NCBI GenBank assembly: GCA_030156395.1
Contig: JASGMP010000004.1
Location: 1 to 64,000, forward strand
DNA: 64,000 nt
From: Fidelibacterota bacterium
Lineage (GTDB): Bacteria > Fidelibacterota > Fidelibacteria > Fidelibacterales > Fidelibacteraceae
Direction: 5' to 3'
In this document: in pieces, positions 58,870 to 64,000 of the stretch
Layout: every line of letters begins with the position of its first letter
How positions within the stretch are numbered: position 1 is the first letter of the stretch
Program-made: the position numbers and the translations under genes
Notes under the pieces: generated by a model
Databases searched by the model: none
Told to the model about the DNA's origin: nothing
What the model saw: only the letters and a program-made list of their open reading frames with translations

Positions 58870-59556
58870 TTATGACTCTCCATCACTGTGTGTGATTTTA
58901 ATCAGCATGGATGAAAGTTCTGTGCCTACTTTCAGGCCGATCAGGATGGAAACCAGGGGAATAGTTCCGGCGGAGATCATTTTTCCCGGGACACCGCCTG
59001 GCAGGAGGCGGGAATCCAAAAATCCCCCGGCAAAAAAGAGACCGGCAAGTCCCAATAGAACATAGAGAAAACCGGAAGAAGATTCTATGATGGAGAAAAG
59101 CCGGGTGGATAGTTGGCGACCCGTTCCGGCCAAAAGTGCCAGGAGAAAGGCAGATGCCAAAAAGGCCCCGCCCTGGAAACCACCACCGGGAGAAATGTGA
59201 CCGTTGACAATGATATAGATGCCTGTCAGAAGGATAAGGGGAAGAATCATCCCGGAGGCCGTGTTCAGGAGTGGACTAGGAGGCGAAGGACGCCGGGTAT
59301 TTTCCGGTTTGAGATAAAAGCCAAAGATGGATGCCACGAGGAAAAGAACCGTGACTTCACCCAGCGTGTCCAGTCCCCGGTAAGTTACGAGGACCGCAGT
59401 TACCAGATTCAAGGCACCGGTTTCGGAAATTCCTTTTTCACCATAGTGTCTGGCAGTGGGTCCCAAGGCCTCCGGCAAAGTATAATCGCTTACGAGGGTA
59501 AAGAAAACAAACCCCAGGCCAACCAGGAGGAGGAAAATGAGAAACTTTCTAACCAT
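58870..59556 (-). CDS. mnhB: Fused MbhE-like and MnhB-domain subunit
   Basis: The protein has 228 residues with about 6 helices. The first part contains NLVTAVLVTYRGLDTLGEVTVLFLVA (about residues 49-74), the MbhE/MrpA C-terminal signature. The second is the MnhB domain with NGHISPGGGFQGGAFLAS. The two are separate subunits in Pyrococcus but a single chain here. The start overlaps the MbhD-like gene by eight bases. Confidence 0.85.
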   Translation of the reverse strand: MVRKFLIFLLLVGLGFVFFTLVSDYTLPEALGPTARHYGEKGISETGALNLVTAVLVTYRGLDTLGEVTVLFLVASIFGFYLKPENTRRPSPPSPLLNTASGMILPLILLTGIYIIVNGHISPGGGFQGGAFLASAFLLALLAGTGRQLSTRLFSIIESSSGFLYVLLGLAGLFFAGGFLDSRLLPGGVPGKMISAGTIPLVSILIGLKVGTELSSMLIKITHSDGES

Positions 59557-59797
59557 GTTTATCCTCCTTGTGTGTCTTGCCCAGAACCATAAAAAAGAGG
59601 GCTGTCATGAGTCCGCTGCTGATAGCTGCTTCGGTCATGGCCACATCAGGAGCCGCCAGGAGGATATAAAGAACACTTGAAAAAAGGCTGACGGCACCGG
59701 TGGCAATGATAGCTGATGGCAGGGATTCAAAGCGTATGGCAGCCAGGGCGGCCAGGAGAATGATAAAAGAAAGAAAAAGTGTAAAAAATGTAATCAT
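59549..59797 (-). CDS. MbhD-like (DUF4040) subunit
   Basis: The protein has 82 residues and three helices. The motif APDVAMTEAAISSGLMTALF matches the DUF4040/MbhD (MrpA C-terminal) signature A-P-D-V-A-M-T-E-A. It participates in the cation-translocation unit. It starts in an ATGA overlap with mnhG and its end overlaps the following gene. Confidence 0.87.
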   Translation of the reverse strand: MITFFTLFLSFIILLAALAAIRFESLPSAIIATGAVSLFSSVLYILLAAPDVAMTEAAISSGLMTALFFMVLGKTHKEDKHG

Positions 59798-60138
59798 CGG
59801 GATTCCTCCTTTTCTTTTTCAACAGGTGATCCCAGATCATCCCGGAAGAAACGGCCTTTTTCCTGATGGTGATGATAGGCAGCCCGGGCGATGACATGGT
59901 TGGAAACGGGAACTGTGATCAGAATAAAAACGGCAATGATCAGCAAACGGCCCCACCATCCAGGATGAATAAAACCGATTCCCAATAAAATGAGGAGGGT
60001 TCCAAGCGTGGAAGCCTTGGTTCCGGCCTGAATGCGGTTAAAAACATCCGGCATGCGCAAAAGGCCGATGGAAGCTGTCAGAAAGAAAAAAGAACCTATA
60101 AGGACAAAGACGGCTCCGATGATTTCAAGATATTGCAT
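59794..60138 (-). CDS. mnhG: MnhG/MbxC-type subunit
   Basis: The protein has 114 residues and three helices. The MnhG pattern GSFFFLTASIGLLRMPDVFNRIQAGTKASTLG is present, with the R-M-P-D-x-x-x-R-x-x-A-x-T-K-x-x-T-x-G motif. The C-terminal about 30 residues are charged. It overlaps the mnhF stop as TAATG. Confidence 0.92.
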   Translation of the reverse strand: MQYLEIIGAVFVLIGSFFFLTASIGLLRMPDVFNRIQAGTKASTLGTLLILLGIGFIHPGWWGRLLIIAVFILITVPVSNHVIARAAYHHHQEKGRFFRDDLGSPVEKEKEESR

Positions 60139-60398
60139 TACAATCCTTTCTCGATAAATCGGCCGATGACGATAATCCCCAAAAAGGAAAGGAGTCCGTA
60201 AACCAGGGCCACATCCAGATAGAGGGCCCGATCAAAGAGAACAGCTGCCAGGCCGATAAGGGAAATGACGAAAATGCCCAGTACATCAAAAGCCACAGCC
60301 CGGTTCACAAATCCCGGTCCCATGAAAAAGCGATACAGGGCTAAAATCAGCGAGATAAAGATAAGAACGCCGGCGACAAAGAGGATTTTATCGGTCAA
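60138..60398 (-). CDS. mnhF: MnhF/MbxB-type subunit (TTG start)
   Basis: The start is a TTG six bases after GGAGG (60409-60405), giving 86 residues (starting LTDKILFVAGVLIF), the normal MrpF length; a longer frame to 60476 lies inside mnhE and lacks a ribosome binding site. The motif FVNRAVAFDVLGIFVISLIG resembles the MrpF core (D-R-x-x-x-x-D), followed by DVALVYGLLSFLG. Confidence 0.9.
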   Translation of the reverse strand: MTDKILFVAGVLIFISLILALYRFFMGPGFVNRAVAFDVLGIFVISLIGLAAVLFDRALYLDVALVYGLLSFLGIIVIGRFIEKGL

Positions 60399-60879
60399 AG
60401 AGGGCCTCCAAATGTTTTTCAAATTTTTGGACAATCGCATCTGTTTCAAGGTTATCATGCACGTCTCCTGCATCAATCCAATGGATGTACAGGATATCGT
60501 CCCGGATATCCAGGGTAAATGTGCCGGGGGTCAACGTGATAGCATTTGCCAGCATCAACCGGGCCAGCGGGTCTTTAAGGCGGGTTTTTACGGCAACGAT
60601 TCCTGGTTTGATGGGCAGAGAGGGAGAAAGGACCCGCAACGCCACATCCACATTAGCCCGGATAAGTTCAGCCAGAAAAACACCGGTAAAACGAAGAAAA
60701 GCCCACAGGGATTTTGGCGTCAGGGACACGTGTTTAAAAACCGGGAAGAATTTCGAACTCCAAAGAGCGAGGAACAGGGAGAGAATCAATCCGGAAACAA
60801 AAATTTCACCGGACAGGGAATCGTTTAAAAGAAACCAGATTCCCAACATTAGCACTCCGGAAAGTGTACCGTGCTTCAT
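60388..60879 (-). CDS. mnhE: MnhE/MbxA-type subunit
   Basis: The protein has 163 residues. Two helices at the N-terminus are followed by a cytoplasmic domain with the signature LMLANAITLTPGTFTLDI and LYIHWID, typical of MrpE/MnhE. It is the first structural gene of the Mbx-like operon, 12 bases after the ArsR-type regulator, and overlaps mnhF by 11 bases. Confidence 0.92.
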   Translation of the reverse strand: MKHGTLSGVLMLGIWFLLNDSLSGEIFVSGLILSLFLALWSSKFFPVFKHVSLTPKSLWAFLRFTGVFLAELIRANVDVALRVLSPSLPIKPGIVAVKTRLKDPLARLMLANAITLTPGTFTLDIRDDILYIHWIDAGDVHDNLETDAIVQKFEKHLEALFDR

Positions 60880-60891
60880 ACAATCCTCTCG

Positions 60892-61152
60892 TTAACAATT
60901 AACAAGATATTTATCCATTAAATCCAGCAATTCCCGAACACACGCATTATTCAGGGAATAGCGATGATATTTCCCGTCTTTGCGGGAGATCACAATATCA
61001 TGAAATTTTAAAATCTTTAACTGATGACTCAGGGAAGATTGATCTATCTGAAGGATTTGGGCGATGTCGCTTGCACACAATTCGCCGGATCGAAGAAGCC
61101 GGGCAATCTGAAGACGGCCGGGATCACTCAGCGCTTTGAAAATTTCCGCCAT
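60892..61152 (-). CDS. ArsR-type winged-helix regulator of the Mbx-like operon
   Basis: The protein has 86 residues. The ArsR/SmtB fold is clear: FKALSDPGRLQIARLL, then ELCASDIAQIL and the recognition helix QSSLSHQLKILK, followed by the beta wing DGKYHRYSL. Cysteines are at 26 (near the family's metal-site ELCVCD motif, here ELCASD), 71 and 86. An AAGGAG followed six bases later by an in-frame ATC codon lies upstream, while the ATG has no ribosome binding site; an N-terminal extension of 14 residues by a rare ATC start is possible. An operator and promoter precede it, suggesting autoregulation. Confidence 0.88.
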   Translation of the reverse strand: MAEIFKALSDPGRLQIARLLRSGELCASDIAQILQIDQSSLSHQLKILKFHDIVISRKDGKYHRYSLNNACVRELLDLMDKYLVNC

Positions 61153-61242
61153 ATTTTGGACGGATTGTGTGTTCGGGGCGGTGGTTTTGATCTCTTTCTC
61201 CTTCTGACGGGATGTACAGGTACAATTCCGATTATTTAGTGA

Positions 61243-61258
61243 TTGAACATTTGTTCAA
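61243..61258. promoter_or_regulatory. ArsR-type operator palindrome
   Basis: TTGAACA-TT-TGTTCAA is a perfect 7-base inverted repeat with a two-base centre, matching the core of ArsR/SmtB 12-2-12 operators (TGAA...TTCA). It lies just downstream of the predicted -10 box, overlapping the transcript start of the regulator gene, where binding would block transcription. Confidence 0.7.
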
Positions 61259-61264
61259 ATGATA

Positions 61265-61294
61265 ATTTAAGAAAATATCCATCGTGTATGTCAA
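61265..61294 (-). promoter_or_regulatory. Predicted promoter of the arsR-mnh-nuo operon
   Basis: On the minus strand a perfect TTGACA (61294-61289) and TTAAAT (61270-61265) are separated by 18 bases. The predicted start lies in the operator. The -10 box is only a 4-of-6 match. Confidence 0.5.
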
Positions 61295-61530
61295 GCAAAA
61301 ATTGCAGGGAAGAAAAAAAACCGCGATATTTTCCAGCGGGATGCCGGTTAATGAACACGTTATTTGTTTATACACAAAAAGGTTGCGTTTCTTTAGCAGG
61401 GTCTTTATACGGTAGCCTCGCGCCGAAGGTGTGTCCTTTTTCCCGGTTGCTTTGTAGATAAATATAATTTGTTTTTTTCTGAAGTCATTTGTAACATACT
61501 AGGCTTAATGAAAAGATAAAGAGGATTCTC
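61295..61530. other. Upstream region of rpmE
   Basis: No gene is seen in this stretch, which together with the operator and promoter above makes the 378-base gap between arsR and rpmE. A TATAAT is present at 61463-61468 without a good -35 partner. AT-rich sequence follows, and AGAGGA precedes the rpmE start. An ORF on the opposite strand here is not convincing. A leader for L31 control is possible but no structure is clear. Confidence 0.35.
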
Positions 61531-61740
61531 ATGAGAGATAAAATTCACCCCAAATATGAACCCTGCACGATTACCTGCTCCTGTGGAAATGTGATAGAAA
61601 CCCGTAGCACCGTGGGAGATATGCGGATTGAAATCTGTTCTGCCTGCCATCCCTTTTATACAGGAAAGCAGAAATTGCTGGATACGGCGGGTCGTATTGA
61701 GAAATACAACAGAAAATATAATATCAATCCCAAAAAGTAG
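61531..61740 (+). CDS. rpmE: Ribosomal protein L31 (zinc-binding type)
   Basis: The protein has 69 residues starting [20 protein letters not shown]. The four cysteines of the zinc form are Cys12, Cys16 or Cys18, Cys36 and Cys39 ([13 protein letters not shown]). It ends in KYNINPKK. It is a component of the 50S subunit that also responds to zinc status. AGAGGA precedes the ATG. Confidence 0.95.
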   Translation: MRDKIHPKYEPCTITCSCGNVIETRSTVGDMRIEICSACHPFYTGKQKLLDTAGRIEKYNRKYNINPKK

Positions 61741-61747
61741 CCCATCT

Positions 61748-62737
61748 ATGAAATACCGGCGGTTCACCCGGAGCCTGATTCTGATACTTCAGAAATCTTC
61801 CATTCTTGTGGGAGGCCAGGCGGTGATCGAGGGTGTCATGATGAGGGTCCCCGGCGCCTATGCAACGGCCGTGCGGATTCCGGATCAGTCGATTATCACG
61901 GAACGAAAACCATTTATTTCTGCAGCCAAACGGGTCAAATGGCTTGGTTTTCCTATTATCCGGGGAATTGTGTCCCTCTTTGAGTCCATGAAAATCGGCA
62001 TGGAAACCCTCCAGTTTTCCGCGGATCATGCTATGCCCGAACCGAATAAAAAAACAAGTGCCTTTTGGGAAAAGATCTACAATACGCTTACGATACTTTT
62101 TTCCTTTGCTCTGGCCCTTGGCCTTTTTGCCGTTCTTCCCCTGTGGCTGACAACGAAGATTTTCGCCATTGAAAAAACAGCCTGGCTGTTCAATCTGGTG
62201 GCGGGACTTTTTCGCATTTTCTTTTTTCTGGTTTATCTATTTTTAATCAGCCGGATGAAGGACATCAAACGTCTCTTTGAATATCACGGTGCGGAGCACA
62301 AAACCGTGTTTGCCTTTGAGCACGGACGGGATATGACCCTTGAAAATATCCGCCCCTTTTCCACGTTTCATCCACGCTGCGGCACCAGCTTCCTGTTTGT
62401 GACGCTGATCAATGCCATTATTATGTATGCCATAATTGATTCTGTGATCATGGCTTTTCACGGTCCCATGTCTTTGGCAACCCGCCTTCTGGTCCATCTG
62501 CCTTTGATTCCCCTGGTGATGGGTGTGGGATATGAGGTTTTGAAGTGGACAAGCCGGCATATGAATCATCCCTGGATCGGCTGGATGACCAAACCGGGAT
62601 TGTGGCTTCAGCACATAACCACATCCCAGCCGGACGACAGCCAGATTGAATGTGCTTTAACAGCTCTCAGAACGGCTTTTGACAAAGATTGGGATGCCTA
62701 TACCGGCAAAGAATACATTGCCGAAGCTGTTGACTGA
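61748..62737 (+). CDS. DUF1385 membrane protein
   Basis: The ATG seven bases after the rpmE stop gives 329 residues; a longer in-frame start inside rpmE is rejected. The DUF1385 (COG3872) signature is [12 protein letters not shown] (about residues 22-33), then about 5 membrane helices and [13 protein letters not shown] and PRCGTSFLF, with conserved His and Cys residues. The gene commonly sits next to rpmE and prfA, as here. Its function is unknown, though metal or lipid roles have been suggested. The TGATG overlap couples it to prfA. Confidence 0.9.
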   Translation: MKYRRFTRSLILILQKSSILVGGQAVIEGVMMRVPGAYATAVRIPDQSIITERKPFISAAKRVKWLGFPIIRGIVSLFESMKIGMETLQFSADHAMPEPNKKTSAFWEKIYNTLTILFSFALALGLFAVLPLWLTTKIFAIEKTAWLFNLVAGLFRIFFFLVYLFLISRMKDIKRLFEYHGAEHKTVFAFEHGRDMTLENIRPFSTFHPRCGTSFLFVTLINAIIMYAIIDSVIMAFHGPMSLATRLLVHLPLIPLVMGVGYEVLKWTSRHMNHPWIGWMTKPGLWLQHITTSQPDDSQIECALTALRTAFDKDWDAYTGKEYIAEAVD

Positions 62738-63798
62738 TGAGAGAAAAACTTGAGCACATTAAAATCAGGTATCATGAGATACTGGAAACGCTGGCAGACC
62801 CGGATATTTTTCGGGATCAGGAGCGGTATAAACAGCTCACACGGGATCAGAAAAAATTAGAGCCCATTGTTCAGGCAACGGAAAAGTACGAAAATCTTTT
62901 AGATCATATCCACGAGGATGAACAAATCCTCTGGGGGAATGACACCGAATTGAAGCAGATTGTCCGGGAAGAACTGGACGACCTGCTGGCAGAAAAAGAA
63001 GCCATGGAAAAGCATCTGAAATTCCTGCTCATCCCCCAAGACCCGAATGATGACCGGAATACGATTCTGGAAATCCGAAGTGGAACCGGAGGCGATGAAG
63101 CAGCGTTATTTGCTGCTGATCTGTACCGGATGTATACCCGCTATGCCGAAAGGCAGGGATGGAAGGTGGAAGTGCTAGCCTCTTCAGAGCTGGGAATCGG
63201 CGGCCTGAAGGAAATATCCATGTTGATTACCGGGGAGAGTGTCTATAGTAAATTGAAATATGAATCCGGTGTTCACCGGGTTCAGCGGGTACCCGTCACG
63301 GAAAGTTCCGGCAGGATTCATACCTCTGCAGCCACCGTGGCGGTCCTTCCTGAGATGGATGATGTGGATGTGGAAATCGATGAAAAAGATATCCGTATTG
63401 ATACATACCGGGCTTCGGGGCATGGTGGACAGCATGTGAATAAAACCGATTCAGCCATCCGCATTACCCATTTCCCCACAGGAATTGTGGTCACCTGCCA
63501 GGATGAAAGCTCCCAGCATAAAAACAAAGAAAAAGCCCTGAAAATATTATATAGCCGGGTCTACACGGAAATGGCCGAAGCGCAGCAGAAATCCATCGCG
63601 GAAGAGCGGAAATCCCAGGTTTCCTCCGGGGACCGAAGTGCAAAAATCCGTACCTACAATTTTCCCCAGGGGCGAATTACAGACCACCGGATTAACTATA
63701 CGGCTCATAATCTTCAGGCGGTGATGGAAGGTGATCTGGATGACCTTATTGAAGCACTGACTCTGGCGGATAACATGGAAAAACTTAAAAATCTCTGA
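62737..63798 (+). CDS. prfA: Peptide chain release factor 1
   Basis: The protein has 353 residues. RF1 recognises UAA and UAG and triggers hydrolysis. The stop-recognition motif P-x-T is in [13 protein letters not shown] (PVT instead of the more common PAT), and the catalytic GGQ is in [14 protein letters not shown]. The [13 protein letters not shown] segment is the usual domain 2 start. The release-factor methyltransferase gene prmC follows. Confidence 0.97.
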   Translation: MREKLEHIKIRYHEILETLADPDIFRDQERYKQLTRDQKKLEPIVQATEKYENLLDHIHEDEQILWGNDTELKQIVREELDDLLAEKEAMEKHLKFLLIPQDPNDDRNTILEIRSGTGGDEAALFAADLYRMYTRYAERQGWKVEVLASSELGIGGLKEISMLITGESVYSKLKYESGVHRVQRVPVTESSGRIHTSAATVAVLPEMDDVDVEIDEKDIRIDTYRASGHGGQHVNKTDSAIRITHFPTGIVVTCQDESSQHKNKEKALKILYSRVYTEMAEAQQKSIAEERKSQVSSGDRSAKIRTYNFPQGRITDHRINYTAHNLQAVMEGDLDDLIEALTLADNMEKLKNL

Positions 63799-63802
63799 TT
63801 CC

Positions 63803-64000
63803 ATGACAGAACATGCACAAGAAAAAGTCTGGCGTTTAGTGGATCTCTTGCGCTGGTCCGTTGAGTATCTTCAAGAAAAGGGGATAGAGGATTCCCGCAC
63901 CGCCGTGGAATGGATGCTGACCCATGTGTTAAAAATGTCCCGGGTGGATTTATACCTGAACTTTGACCGGCCGATGAGCCGGGAAGAATTGAATCAATAC
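63803..64000 (+). CDS. prmC: Release-factor glutamine methyltransferase PrmC, 5' part
   Basis: The open frame runs off the window after 66 residues. It matches the PrmC/HemK N-terminal helical domain: LVDLLRWSVEYLQEKGIEDS, AVEWMLTHVLKMSRVDLYL and NFDRPMSREEL. The catalytic NPPY domain lies beyond the edge. PrmC methylates the GGQ glutamine of RF1 and RF2, and follows prfA here by four bases, the usual arrangement. Confidence 0.9.
   Translation, partial: MTEHAQEKVWRLVDLLRWSVEYLQEKGIEDSRTAVEWMLTHVLKMSRVDLYLNFDRPMSREELNQY

Overview
The window is origin-proximal chromosome of a Gram-negative bacterium that I place in the FCB superphylum (Marinimicrobia / Calditrichota / Ignavibacteria-like). The reasons are an SprA-type 2042-residue outer-membrane secretion protein, a PorV/PorQ-like barrel protein, a surface protein ending in an FlgD-like Ig domain, and many lipoproteins, all in a moderate-GC genome. 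The phylum is inference; no rRNA gene is present.

Left arm (1-22.2 kb). From a promoter at about 16.5 kb a long leftward operon runs rdgB - sprA - M28 peptidase - prmA - lipoprotein - beta-propeller/FlgD-Ig protein - PorV-like - barrel protein - two paralogous lipoproteins - polysaccharide deacetylase - asparaginase II, mostly joined by ATGA overlaps. Next come a MATE exporter, a divergent two-gene unit (a ParB-fold protein and an SPL-like radical SAM protein), an SSB without the usual acidic tip, and dnaA.

Origin (22.2-36.4 kb). Coding direction flips between dnaA and rpmH, in an AT-rich 355-base gap with several DnaA boxes, which is the likely oriC. Rightwards lie rpmH-rnpA-yidD-yidC-mnmE-mnmG-mfd, three SurA/PpiC-type periplasmic chaperone genes, then dnaN. 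Two near-perfect parS palindromes flank mnmG. A second DnaA-box cluster precedes dnaN, 13 kb from dnaA.

Replication and housekeeping (36.4-49.3 kb). recF, a DciA-like DUF721 gene, gyrB and gyrA are followed by a PLP-binding YggS protein, a small protein with a purine-nucleoside-phosphorylase motif, a canonical SSB, a Nudix hydrolase, a DUF2225 protein, an eIF2B-like protein, a CPBP protease, a DUF3108-like protein and a degenerate penicillin-acylase-like protein.

Energy operon (61.3-49.2 kb, leftward). An ArsR-type regulator with a promoter and a TGAACA-TT-TGTTCA operator heads a 12-gene cluster in the same order as archaeal Mbx/Mbs respiratory complexes: MnhE, F, G, MbhD-like, MbhE+MnhB, MnhC, two fused antiporter subunits, NuoH, NuoB, NuoC, NuoD, and a NuoI-GltD fusion. 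A ferritin-like protein and a 2-Cys peroxiredoxin follow. The proteins suggest ion pumping coupled to ferredoxin/NAD(P)H redox without a quinone site, and so an anaerobic or sulfur-linked metabolism. This cluster is the most unusual system in the window.

Right end (61.5-64 kb). rpmE, a DUF1385 membrane protein, prfA and the start of prmC run rightward. No tRNA, rRNA, CRISPR array, insertion sequence or prophage was seen.
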